Shown here piece after piece: positions 1 through 6,310 of a stretch of DNA of 9,496 bases (position 1 is its first letter; each line of letters begins with the position of its first letter). Source of the stretch: Clostridiales bacterium UBA1316 (lineage in GTDB: Bacteria > Bacillota > Clostridia > Oscillospirales > Oscillospiraceae). The notes beneath the pieces were generated by a model. It was given only the letters and a program-made list of their open reading frames with translations. It searched no databases and had not been told where the DNA came from. The stretch lies in the NCBI GenBank assembly GCA_002307055.1, contig DBTM01000032.1, positions 1-9,496 of the forward strand. Direction: 5' to 3'. The position numbers and the translations under genes were made by a program.

Positions 1-2
1 CG

Positions 3-506
3 ACGGGAGTGAGCGGCGCAACAGGAGCAACAGGACCGACCGGGGCGACAGGGCCAACCGGGGCGACGGGCGCGACAGGCGCCACAGGTGCGAACGGCGG
101 ATTATCTTCGTATGCGTATATCTATAATTTGGGACCTCAAACCGTTGCTATCGAAGCTGATATATTATTTGACTCAAATGGCAACCTGACCGGTATTACC
201 CACACAGTCGGAACCTCACAAATTATCCTGGGCAGCGCCGGTGATTATGCCATATGGTTTTTGGTAACAGGCGTTGAACCAGGACAATTCACGCTCTATC
301 TAAATGGTGCTCCAATTGTCGGAAGCACTTACGGATCAGGCGCCGGCACACAAATCGACTCGGGGATGGTCATCATAACAGCAGGCTCAGGGGACACCAT
401 AACACTGCGCAATCATTCCAGCGCATCGGCAATTATCCTGCAAACTCTTGCCGGAGGGACACAGGTGAATGCAAACGCTTCTGTTCTTATTGAAAAACTC
501 AATTAA
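3..506 (+). CDS. BclA-like collagen-repeat exosporium/spore-surface glycoprotein, 3' part
   Basis: The gene is cut by the window start: the Gly-X-Tyr reading frame is open from base 3 (T-G-V-S-G-A-T) with no credible start, and the GTG at 9 is simply a Val codon inside the repeat. About ten Gly-X-Thr triplets (GAT, GPT) are visible. They are followed by a roughly 130-residue C-terminal domain beginning at SSYAYIYN and ending ANASVLIEKLN. This matches the trimeric TNF/C1q-like jelly-roll head of BclA proteins, seen in its FDSNGNLTG, GDYAIWFLV, QFTLYLNG and LRNHSS...ANAS stretches. In Bacillus and Clostridioides, BclA proteins form hair-like filaments on the exosporium, and the Thr residues of the collagen stalk are O-glycosylated. 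Expression late in sporulation is expected, but the promoter lies outside the window. The next gene is a glycosyltransferase on the same strand. Family membership is recognised from memory of the domain; the spore location is inferred. Confidence 0.8.
   Translation, partial: TGVSGATGATGPTGATGPTGATGATGATGANGGLSSYAYIYNLGPQTVAIEADILFDSNGNLTGITHTVGTSQIILGSAGDYAIWFLVTGVEPGQFTLYLNGAPIVGSTYGSGAGTQIDSGMVIITAGSGDTITLRNHSSASAIILQTLAGGTQVNANASVLIEKLN
9..98 (+). repeat. Collagen-like Gly-X-Tyr coding repeat
   Basis: A 9-base (three-codon) periodic repeat encodes GAT/GPT triplets. An 18-base higher-order unit is visible, with ACCGACCGGGGCGACAGG followed by a near copy. Such stretches often vary in length between strains by slipped-strand mispairing. 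The true 5' limit is outside the window. Confidence 0.85.
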
Positions 507-540
507 CTATTGTGTTCATTCCGACGATTTACACAGACAT

Positions 541-567
541 CAGGGTGCCGATAAAATCGACACCCTG
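541..567 (+). terminator. Hairpin after the BclA-like gene, probable weak terminator
   Basis: CAGGGTG (541-547) pairs with CACCCTG (561-567). An inner CGAT/ATCG helix lies around an AAA loop, with one C/A mismatch between the two helices. The hairpin sits 34 bases past the stop codon. Only a broken T tract (AATTTATGATT) follows, so termination may be incomplete and some read-through into the glycosyltransferase gene is possible. Confidence 0.5.
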
Positions 568-611
568 AATTTATGATTCAGCAGAAATTTCATAAACTGA
601 AAACAGTCGTA

Positions 612-638
612 AACATCTTTTGTGCGGGGCATACACTA
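612..638 (+). promoter_or_regulatory. Putative mother-cell sporulation promoter (SigE/SigK type)
   Basis: CATACACTA at 630-638 fits both the SigK -10 pattern CATAnnnTA and the SigE -10 pattern CATACAmT of Bacillus. A SigK-like -35 core (aACa, 612-615) lies upstream, with 15 bases between AC and CATA. A start site near 645 would give a leader of about 35 bases ahead of the ATG at 679. A mother-cell promoter suits a glycosyltransferase that modifies spore-surface protein. The consensus knowledge is from B. subtilis; the use of this site is inferred. Confidence 0.5.
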
Positions 639-678
639 TAAAGAGGCGAATTCTACTTGCATCCGAGAGAGGTATCAT

Positions 679-1815
679 ATGGAGAAATTACGGTTTCATT
701 TATTAGGGCTGGCACATCTGGAAACGAATAAACATAACTCCACCTGCGCGTATACACAGAAAATAATAAAGTTAGCAAAAATGATCAAGGATTTTGGACA
801 TACGGTTTATTTTTATGGCGTTGAAGGCTCTGAGGTTACCTGCGATCAATTTGTTCAAGTTTCAACGCAGAAGATTCTCAAGCAAGCTTATGGCGATTAT
901 GACAGGTCAACAAGCTTTTACAAGCAGAATCCGGACGACTTGGCGCATATAACGTTCAATATGAATGCCATAAAAGCAATTTTGGAGATCAAGGAGAACC
1001 GGGATATCCTTTTATGTACGATGGGCGTATACCAAAAACCGATAGCCGATGCTGTTGGGCTGCTGACTGTTGAATCCGGGATCGGATATACAGGCGTGTT
1101 TGCAGCGAACCGCGTTTTTGAATCATATGCCTGGATGCACTATATTTACGGCTTGCTGAAGGTGGATGACGGGGTTTGGTATGATGCGGTGATACCGAAT
1201 TATTTCGATCCGGCTGATTTCCCCTTCCAGCAAGACAAGCAGGATTATCTACTTTATTTCGGCAGGATCATTAGCAGAAAAGGCGTTCAGGTAGCATCGG
1301 ACGTTGCGAAGGCGACGGGAAATCAGCTCTATATCGTCGGTCAGGGTGCGCTTGATAATCCTAACGAAGGGTTGGCGCTGAGCGGAGAAAAGCATATTGT
1401 TTATCAGTCGGCTGTCGGCCCGGAGCGACGGGCAGAATTACTAAAAAATGCCAAGGCGGTTTTAATGCCGACGTATTATCTGGAGCCGTTCGGTGGGGTG
1501 AACGTGGAAGCGCAGCTCTGCGGGACGCCGGTTATTACCTCGGATTGGGGCGCATTCCCGGAAACGGTGCTGCACGGCGTCACAGGTTACCGCTGCAGAG
1601 CGTTTGAAGAATTTTGCTGGGCTGTGAAAAACATTCACCGCTTAAAGCCGCAAGCTTGCAGGGAATGGGCGGAAAAGAATTACTCCATGGTGCGCGTCGG
1701 CAAAATGTACGAGACATATTTTCAAAGGGTGAGCCACCTTTATGATACCGGCTGGTATGAACCGAATGCGGAACGAAACGAGCTGGCTTGGCTGGAACGG
1801 TATTATCCAGGTTAA
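679..1815 (+). CDS. GT4-type (GT-B fold) glycosyltransferase, probable spore-surface protein glycosylation
   Basis: This is a 378-residue retaining-type glycosyltransferase expected to move a sugar from a nucleotide-sugar donor, acting in the cytoplasm. The N-terminal Rossmann domain starts MEKLRFHLLGLAHLETN and contains GHTVYFYGVEGSE. The C-terminal domain starts near YFGRIISRKGVQVA and carries the E-x7-E donor-binding signature, E269 (EPFGG) and E277 (VNVEA), followed by GTPVITSDWGAFPE. The frame is open back to an ATG at 622, but ATG 679 is preferred. GAGAGAGG lies 7-14 bases before it, homology begins there, and the 622 start would fall upstream of the putative sporulation promoter's -10 element. 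The gene follows the BclA-like gene on the same strand, a pairing also known in C. difficile (bclA1 with a glycosyltransferase), so the BclA-like stalk is a plausible acceptor. The acceptor and the sugar cannot be read from sequence. Confidence 0.85.
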   Translation: MEKLRFHLLGLAHLETNKHNSTCAYTQKIIKLAKMIKDFGHTVYFYGVEGSEVTCDQFVQVSTQKILKQAYGDYDRSTSFYKQNPDDLAHITFNMNAIKAILEIKENRDILLCTMGVYQKPIADAVGLLTVESGIGYTGVFAANRVFESYAWMHYIYGLLKVDDGVWYDAVIPNYFDPADFPFQQDKQDYLLYFGRIISRKGVQVASDVAKATGNQLYIVGQGALDNPNEGLALSGEKHIVYQSAVGPERRAELLKNAKAVLMPTYYLEPFGGVNVEAQLCGTPVITSDWGAFPETVLHGVTGYRCRAFEEFCWAVKNIHRLKPQACREWAEKNYSMVRVGKMYETYFQRVSHLYDTGWYEPNAERNELAWLERYYPG

Positions 1816-1826
1816 AGCAAGAAGGG

Positions 1827-1879
1827 AAAAGCAAGGGTTCTTGGGCTTTATTTTTAAAGCACAAGAACCCTTGCTTTTT
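1827..1879 (+). terminator. Strong intrinsic terminator of the glycosyltransferase gene
   Basis: AAAAGCAAGGGTTCTTG (1827-1843) pairs with CAAGAACCCTTGCTTTT (1862-1878). A single mismatch (G1844/A1861) and an inner GCTTTA/TAAAGC helix surround a TTTT loop. The stem is followed by a T run, and the A run on the left arm makes it usable from either strand. It shares its outer arms with the hairpin at 2089-2151, so it may derive from a repeat family and not from an ordinary gene-specific terminator. Confidence 0.85.
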
Positions 1880-1940
1880 GAGGTGCATATAATCACCTTT
1901 TTATGAAAAAATATTAATAGCATAAAGGAGGCGAGCGAAA

Positions 1941-2090
1941 ATAGCGGAGCGGGAAGAAAAGAAGAAACGAGGAAATTTCTTCACCATCAACAATAATAAC
2001 GGCATTCCGAGCCTGAACAAGCAGAATCGTTATAATGTCAACGAAAACAGCGACTGGGTGCACCGCATTGACAGATACCGCGATAAATAA
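1941..2090 (+). CDS. Small 49-residue basic/Asn-rich protein with an ATA in the start position
   Basis: A perfect ribosome binding site AAAGGAGG (1924-1931) is followed nine bases later by ATA GCG GAG, then 48 open codons to TAA at 2088. The frame closes upstream at TAA 1923, and no ATG, GTG or TTG lies between that stop and the ATA, so ATA (or a mutated ATG) is the only start consistent with the site. The predicted product has a charged head (AEREEKKKRGNFF), a core (TINNNNGIPSLNKQNRYNVNENSDW) and a tail VHRIDRYRDK. The sequence is protein-like and not random, but I do not recognise the family. The gene starts after one long hairpin, and its stop codon abuts the next. Either AUA initiation gives weak or regulated translation (compare AUU in infC), or this is a recently start-lost gene. 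A possible SigE-like -10 (CATATAAT, 1886-1893) lies upstream without a convincing -35. Confidence 0.55.
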   Translation: MAEREEKKKRGNFFTINNNNGIPSLNKQNRYNVNENSDWVHRIDRYRDK

Positions 2091-2151
2091 AAGCAAGGGG
2101 ACGGTTCTTGCGCTTTGAAGAAAAAGCACAAGAACCGTCCCCTTGCTTTTT
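2089..2151. terminator. Bidirectional terminator-like hairpin carrying the GGGGACGGTTCT palindrome
   Basis: GCAAGGGGACGGTTCTTG (2093-2110) pairs perfectly with 2129-2146. Flanking AAAA/TTTT pairs and an inner GCTT/AAGC helix surround an eight-base loop, giving about 26 paired bases with one mismatch. It starts at the stop codon of the 49-codon gene and ends one base before the minus-strand stop at 2153, so it can end transcription from both sides. GGGGACGGTTCT/AGAACCGTCCCC palindromes are, to my knowledge, scattered in many copies in Firmicutes genomes, so this may be a mobile or REP-like repeat reused as a terminator. Confidence 0.75.
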
Positions 2152-2152
2152 G

Positions 2153-2479
2153 CTATTCCGGTTCGGATTTTTTGCGCTCACCGAAGCTGCAGTAGTCATT
2201 GAAGTCGAACAGTCTGTAGCGCCTGAAAAATTCGTTTTGACACAGCACAAGGCCGCACTGGAATGCATTTGGCTTGCCGTATTTACAGTCCTTGCAATAG
2301 ACGATATCGGGAACCCGGCGATTCCAGGCCTCAATGGCTTCCTGTTCGGATTTGTACCATCTTTCGGCGAGCGGTACATCGCATTTATAATTTGAATCTA
2401 TAACACGGTACGCGCCTGAAAAGTGAAGTATTTTTGCCTCCGCCCCACAAAAAGGGCAGGTTAACAGCTTGTTGTCCAC
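2153..2479 (-). CDS. Phage-type double zinc-knuckle protein, Lar-like N-terminal domain
   Basis: The product has 108 residues. The N-terminal part (LLTCPFCGAEAKILHF ... EAIEAWNRRV, about residues 4-58) has the CPFCG knuckle and EAIEAWNRR ending of the Lar restriction-alleviation-like family, common in phages and prophages. The second half has another cysteine set (YCKDCKYGKPNAFQCG, LCQN) and ends DYCSFGERKK, a tail seen in small phage zinc proteins. The reading frame extends to an ATG at 2503, but that codon has no ribosome binding site. GTG at 2479 has AAAGGAG six bases upstream, so I start there. Its role is unproven: Lar-family proteins were named for relief of type I restriction, but most homologues are uncharacterised. 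It lies on the minus strand downstream of the chemoreceptor gene, isolated from the phage-type genes at 4451-9017. It ends at the shared hairpin. Confidence 0.7.
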   Translation of the reverse strand: MDNKLLTCPFCGAEAKILHFSGAYRVIDSNYKCDVPLAERWYKSEQEAIEAWNRRVPDIVYCKDCKYGKPNAFQCGLVLCQNEFFRRYRLFDFNDYCSFGERKKSEPE

Positions 2480-2516
2480 TATGTACTCCTTTCGCCACTC
2501 CATAAGGCAATACTAA

Positions 2517-2705
2517 AACCGCCATACATATGTAAAATCGGATGGCACTTCTTTAGACTATATTACCGTATATGCAAAAGGGGCCGAGATTGCCACAGGA
2601 AATAAAATGAATAGAAATTCAATAAAAAAAGATGAGAAAGAACATAAGTCAACGCAGATCGTTTGGGTGTCTATTTACTTTCGCTTTTTAGTAAATCGAG
2701 GTTGA
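2517..2705 (+). pseudogene. Possible remnant of a coding sequence (no start codon)
   Basis: The plus frame 2517-2705 is open after TAA 2514 and reads, after a few residues, TYVKSDGTSLDYITVYAKGAEIATGN (2526-2603 in nucleotides). This looks protein-like, while the part after about 2607 becomes Lys-rich and less convincing and runs into the 3' end of the chemoreceptor gene. No start codon or ribosome binding site precedes it. It could be the tail of a gene lost by deletion, or chance. Otherwise the 191-base gap between the two minus-strand genes shows nothing definite. Confidence 0.2.
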
Positions 2706-4197
2706 GGTCGACGCCGATGATACCGCGCGCCTCACCATGTTCATCGGCGTAGGGCATGGAGAGGGTGACACATTTATTTTTTGTGATACCGGAAATGTAG
2801 ATGGGGGAGATGTAGCTCTCGCCCTTGAGGCTGGCGCGGAACCAGTCCCGCATGGCGGCATTGGCGATACCGGCTTTCGGAATTGAGCAAATAAAACGGC
2901 CGTTGAGTTCGTTCGTCCAGACGGCTTCAACGAGCTTATGCGCGGACATGAAGCGGCTGAGCATATCGCTGTGAAGAGCATGATCATAGATAAGAATATC
3001 GGGGCGCACGCAGAGCTCTTTTTTTATGACGGGGAAGAATGATGCACATATTGCTTTCGTCTTATCATCCAGCTTTTCCGTTACCTCATCGGTGTTATTA
3101 CCCGCTATGGAGATGAGCTCCATCGAGGCACTGCCCAGTTTTGTGCCCATTTCGGCGATATTTTCAATACCTCTTTTCTGGTTCTGAGCTGATTCAAACA
3201 CGCGTTTAACATTGCCGTTTGTTTTGTCAATAAGGGACTCGACGTGATCAATGCGATCTCCTATGCTGCCGGCAATGCGAGACTCCTCTTCGGCAATAGC
3301 ACTGATTTTATCGACCATTTTTACAACGTCGGAGAAGGACGCGTCAATATCCTTAAGGCTGTTCTCCACAACTCTCGAATACTGGACACCCTCATCAACG
3401 CGCCCTGAGTTTTCCATGACGACATTATATACGTCAGATATATCTTTTTGTATCGCATCAATGAGTGCGCTGATATCCTGCATTGATGTATCCGTCATGC
3501 TTGACAGGCTGTGGAACTCTTTTGCTACAACGGCGAAGCTGCTGCCGTACTTGCCGGCCCGCGCGGCTTCTACCGTGGCGTTAATGGCAATGATATGCAT
3601 CTGCTGTGATATTTCATTGATTTTTTCAATTATCGTGCGCACGGCATCGGAAGCAGTTTTCAGCTTCTCGATGCTGCAGCTGGCTTTGCTGCTGGTGACC
3701 TTAATCTCTTTCATGGTATCAACAATGTGCATAATCTCCGACATGCCGTTCTGAATAGCGGCCAGTGATTTATTGCTTGTTTGCTCCATTGCGGCGGTAG
3801 TCGCCTGCGATTCCTCGGCAAAATTGATCAAGCCTTTGATCTGCGAGATCATATCACCTAAATTCTCGGTGACATCGGCAGTCAGATCGCTCATTTGCCG
3901 CGTGTCGTCAAACAATTCGTTTGAACTGACATTGTTTTCATCAATCGTTATGCCAATTTCCTGAGAGACGGAAATGATACGGCTGGAGGCGACACTTAAT
4001 TCACGCAGAAGCTCTGTGATGCGCATTTGCAGACGCTTACTGTTTGCGTTCGCCGTGTAAGCACCGATAAAAATGAGAATCAGCATGACCGCAGTGCAGA
4101 GTATGCCGCCGGTCAGCTTTGGCATGGAGGTGAAACAAAAGATGCACACACAGGTGAATATAAGGACAATTTGTAAAACGATAATGGCTCTCTTCAT
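2671..4197 (-). CDS. Methyl-accepting chemotaxis protein with C-terminal Cache/PDC sensor
   Basis: The product is a 508-residue chemoreceptor. Two membrane helices (about residues 2-24 and 30-48) are joined by a very short loop, leaving no external sensor. The coiled-coil signalling domain spans about residues 60-375. Its conserved hairpin reads INATVEAARAGKYGSSFAVVAKE (around 205-227) in place of the usual LNAAIEAARAGE-GRGFAVVA. A PDC/Cache-like domain follows from about residue 379 to 504, with RDWFRASLKG, ISPIYISG and GIIGVDLNLD. This domain is normally extracellular and N-terminal; here it would be cytoplasmic. The protein should couple ligand sensing to CheA/CheW in the chemotaxis array. 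Start 4197 is chosen because GGGAG precedes it and hydrophobic segment 1 follows directly; the open frame to 4248 lacks a ribosome binding site. The promoter is at 4272-4300. No clear terminator is seen before the next minus-strand gene. Confidence 0.9.
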   Translation of the reverse strand: MKRAIIVLQIVLIFTCVCIFCFTSMPKLTGGILCTAVMLILIFIGAYTANANSKRLQMRITELLRELSVASSRIISVSQEIGITIDENNVSSNELFDDTRQMSDLTADVTENLGDMISQIKGLINFAEESQATTAAMEQTSNKSLAAIQNGMSEIMHIVDTMKEIKVTSSKASCSIEKLKTASDAVRTIIEKINEISQQMHIIAINATVEAARAGKYGSSFAVVAKEFHSLSSMTDTSMQDISALIDAIQKDISDVYNVVMENSGRVDEGVQYSRVVENSLKDIDASFSDVVKMVDKISAIAEEESRIAGSIGDRIDHVESLIDKTNGNVKRVFESAQNQKRGIENIAEMGTKLGSASMELISIAGNNTDEVTEKLDDKTKAICASFFPVIKKELCVRPDILIYDHALHSDMLSRFMSAHKLVEAVWTNELNGRFICSIPKAGIANAAMRDWFRASLKGESYISPIYISGITKNKCVTLSMPYADEHGEARGIIGVDLNLDLLKSESK

Positions 4198-4229
4198 ATT
4201 CAGTCTCCCAATAAAAAATAAGGCTGGAC

Positions 4230-4250
4230 AAATGAAATAAAATTTCATTT
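4230..4250. promoter_or_regulatory. Perfect inverted repeat in the chemoreceptor leader, candidate operator
   Basis: AAATGAAAT (4230-4238) and ATTTCATTT (4242-4250) form a perfect 9-base inverted repeat around AAA. On the minus strand it lies just downstream of the expected transcription start (near 4265) and 33 bases or more before the start codon. A dimeric repressor or an RNA hairpin could act here. A further ATGAAAT copy lies at 4313-4319, beyond the -35. Confidence 0.45.
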
Positions 4251-4271
4251 GCCTCGCCTCGTTGCTTTTTT

Positions 4272-4300
4272 ATTATAACAGTTACTGAAAAAAAATTCAA
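4272..4300 (-). promoter_or_regulatory. SigA-type promoter of the chemoreceptor gene
   Basis: On the minus strand, TTGAAT (4300-4295) and a perfect TATAAT (4277-4272) are separated by 17 bases that include a run of seven T. The start near 4265 gives a leader of about 70 bases containing the inverted repeat at 4230-4250. Confidence 0.75.
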
Positions 4301-4386
4301 TTTCGAGTTGAGATGAAATAACACATAAAAGAATAGTGCGTATTATTGATTATTGCTATGACGGTTTTAAGCGGGTGGACAGAATA

Positions 4387-4415
4387 TTTACATACATCGT
4401 ATCCCGTAGTAAAAT
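4387..4415 (+). promoter_or_regulatory. SigA-type promoter of the terminase-toxin gene run
   Basis: TTTACA (4387-4392) and TAAAAT (4410-4415) are separated by exactly 17 bases. The expected start is near 4422, followed by GGAGGTG (4439-4445) and ATG 4451. This would give the terminase genes a housekeeping promoter of their own and not read-through from a phage early or late region. Confidence 0.6.
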
Positions 4416-4450
4416 GATAACACATGAACAGAACGACCGGAGGTGGAAAA

Positions 4451-4849
4451 ATGGCAGGAGCGGCAGTATACACATCATACACAGCGAGTGAATTTGCACT
4501 TAAAATGGACGCTTTTATTAACTATTGCGAAAGCGATGGTATCGGCGCGACCGATTATCAGCTGATTAATTTTTTTAAAATATCGCCCGCTGTACTCAAA
4601 AAGTACAGATTGGCAGATAACACAGACGGCACTGTTAAAGCCGGCATCAGCACGGCTTTGAAAAAACTGGACTTTTATCGGGAGGACGCAACGATCCGGC
4701 AGATAGTCGCGGAGCCGAAGCTGACGAGTCACGGCGCGTTTAAACTCCGGCAAGAGCATTGGGGCGGCTGGGGTGACAAACAGGAGGCCGGTCAAGGCTT
4801 CAATATCCGCGTGAGAGTTGGTGACGGCAGCAGTGAATTGCTCGACTAA
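4451..4849 (+). CDS. terS: Phage terminase small subunit
   Basis: The product has 132 residues. Small subunits recognise the packaging site on phage DNA and recruit the large subunit. An N-terminal helical, helix-turn-helix-like region (about residues 8-55: FALKMDAFINYCESDG ... TDYQLINFFKISPAVLKKYR) is followed by a second helical part. The C-terminal signature FKLRQEHWGGWGDKQEA resembles the KNnFGWkDKq motif of Firmicutes-phage small terminases. NIRVRVGDG near the end is also typical. ATG 4451 is chosen over the open start at 4424 because GGAGGTG lies five bases before it. The identification is strengthened by the large subunit starting 17 bases downstream. The region upstream is host-type (a divergent chemoreceptor), with no phage regulatory or lysis genes. 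Confidence 0.75.
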   Translation: MAGAAVYTSYTASEFALKMDAFINYCESDGIGATDYQLINFFKISPAVLKKYRLADNTDGTVKAGISTALKKLDFYREDATIRQIVAEPKLTSHGAFKLRQEHWGGWGDKQEAGQGFNIRVRVGDGSSELLD

Positions 4850-4866
4850 AGCACAGGAGGGTTGAA

Positions 4867-6261
4867 ATGAAGCGCAAGGCGATAAAGGGGAATAGCATTG
4901 ATGTCGATTTAGGACAGCTGACAGTGAAACAGAAGCTGTTTTGCCTCAGCAGAGCGCTTTATACCGCATATGGCGGGGCGCGGGGCGGGGGAAAGACGCA
5001 TGCAGTCCGGTGGAAGGCGGCGGCTGGTGCGTTACGGTATGACGGGATCAGAATACTCATCGTCCGGAGGACGTATCCGGAGCTGCAAAGTAATCATATT
5101 GAACCGATTCTGCGGCTGGTTCCGCCGGAACTGGCTTCATATAACGGGACATTACATACAATGACCTTTGTGAACGGGTCGGTCATCAAGTTCGGGCACT
5201 ATTCGGGCAATAGCTCCGAGACGGAGTATCAGGGGCAGGAATACGACTGGATTTTCATGGACGAGGCTACGCAGTTTACAGAGCGGGAGTTTCGGTTCCT
5301 GGGCAGCTTATTGCGCGGCGTCAACAAAATACCCAAGCGTTTTTACCTCACGTGCAATCCCGGCGGCGTCGGCCATCGGTGGGTCAAGAGGCTGTTCATC
5401 AACAGGAGCTTTATCACAGACAGAGCAAATCCGGAGGAGAACGAAAATCCGAATGATTACAGCTTTATACCTGCAACCGTTGAGGATAATACATATCTCA
5501 TGGAAGCGTCTCCCGCCTATGTGCAGATGCTGTCGAGCCTGCCGGAAAACATCCGCAGAGCGCACCGCTACGGCGACTGGGACGCTTTAGCCGGGACATA
5601 CTTCCCGGAATTCAACGCGGCGCGGCATGTCATCAAGCCGTTTCAGATACCCGCGCACTGGATGCGTTACCGTGCGTTTGACTACGGGCTGGACATGCTG
5701 GCCTGCCTCTGGTTTGCCCAAGATGAGAGCGGACGCACCTACATGTACCGCGAGCTGAAGCTGCCGAACAGGATTGTGTCCGACGCGGCAAAGATGATTT
5801 TAAGCTATACCCTGTCGGATGAACGCATCGGCATCACCTTTGCCCCACCGGATATGTGGAACCGGCAGAAAGACTCCGGCAAGACGATGGCGGAGCTGTT
5901 CATGACCAGCGGTGTGCCGATTGTCAGAGCCGACAGCAACCGCGTCCAAGGCTGGTTACAGGTCAAGGAAGCACTGGCGCTCCGCCAAGACGGACGCCCC
6001 GCGCTCCTGTTTTTCAGCACCTGCACCGAAACGGTCCGGGATCTGGAGGCTATTCTGGCTGACGACAGCAATCCGAACGACTGTGCAACAGAGCCGCATG
6101 AGGTGACGCATACGGTTGACGCGCTGCGGTACTACTGCGTGTCGCGGACGGTGCGGACGGATGGGGCCGCGGAGAAGCCGAAGAATCGTGATGATGAACT
6201 GGACGATTATGATGCATTTATGACGGGAGATGAGGTAATGCGGGGATATTTGGAGTATTAA
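4867..6261 (+). CDS. terL: Phage terminase large subunit
   Basis: This 464-residue DNA-packaging motor appears complete. The N-terminal ATPase has Walker A GGARGGGKT (36-44), Walker B WIFMDEATQ (128-136, catalytic E133) and coupling motif LTCNPGG (161-167). The C-terminal RNase H-like nuclease has candidate acidic residues D272 (FDYG), D329 (PPDMW) and D418 (HTVDALRYY). It cuts concatemeric DNA and drives it through the portal into the prohead. AGGAGG lies six bases before ATG. Every expected motif is intact and the frame is open throughout, so there is no sign of decay even though the portal gene that normally follows is missing. The gene is relatively GC-rich: 34 of 60 bases at 5641-5700, counted by eye. 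Confidence 0.93.
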   Translation: MKRKAIKGNSIDVDLGQLTVKQKLFCLSRALYTAYGGARGGGKTHAVRWKAAAGALRYDGIRILIVRRTYPELQSNHIEPILRLVPPELASYNGTLHTMTFVNGSVIKFGHYSGNSSETEYQGQEYDWIFMDEATQFTEREFRFLGSLLRGVNKIPKRFYLTCNPGGVGHRWVKRLFINRSFITDRANPEENENPNDYSFIPATVEDNTYLMEASPAYVQMLSSLPENIRRAHRYGDWDALAGTYFPEFNAARHVIKPFQIPAHWMRYRAFDYGLDMLACLWFAQDESGRTYMYRELKLPNRIVSDAAKMILSYTLSDERIGITFAPPDMWNRQKDSGKTMAELFMTSGVPIVRADSNRVQGWLQVKEALALRQDGRPALLFFSTCTETVRDLEAILADDSNPNDCATEPHEVTHTVDALRYYCVSRTVRTDGAAEKPKNRDDELDDYDAFMTGDEVMRGYLEY

Positions 6262-6310
6262 TCAGCCGACCGACCATCCTTTTGTTACTTTATATACAAT
6301 GGAGGTAAAA

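Noticed and set aside
622..678. Upstream ATG at 622 as the glycosyltransferase start
   Set aside because: No ribosome binding site, the extra 19 residues look unlike the family, and the position lies upstream of the putative -10 element; ATG 679 has GAGAGAGG.
1886..1893. CATATAAT ahead of the 49-codon gene as a definite promoter
   Set aside because: It resembles a SigA or SigE -10, but the expected -35 position falls inside the preceding terminator hairpin and shows no match; mentioned only as a possibility.
1827..2151. CRISPR-like repeat pair
   Set aside because: Only two copies, each itself a long palindrome of different length, with a coding-like spacer; not a CRISPR array.
2108..2395. 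Plus-strand open frame opposite the zinc-knuckle gene
   Set aside because: It starts inside the hairpin, and the opposite strand encodes recognisable Cys motifs with a good ribosome binding site.
3251..3754. 167-codon plus-strand open frame opposite the chemoreceptor
   Set aside because: Antisense shadow of a well-conserved coding region, with no ribosome binding site and Ser/Ile-rich composition typical of reverse-frame translation.
4198..4248. Longer chemoreceptor start at 4248
   Set aside because: It would begin inside the leader palindrome with no ribosome binding site; the start at 4197 has GGGAG and leads directly into the first membrane helix.
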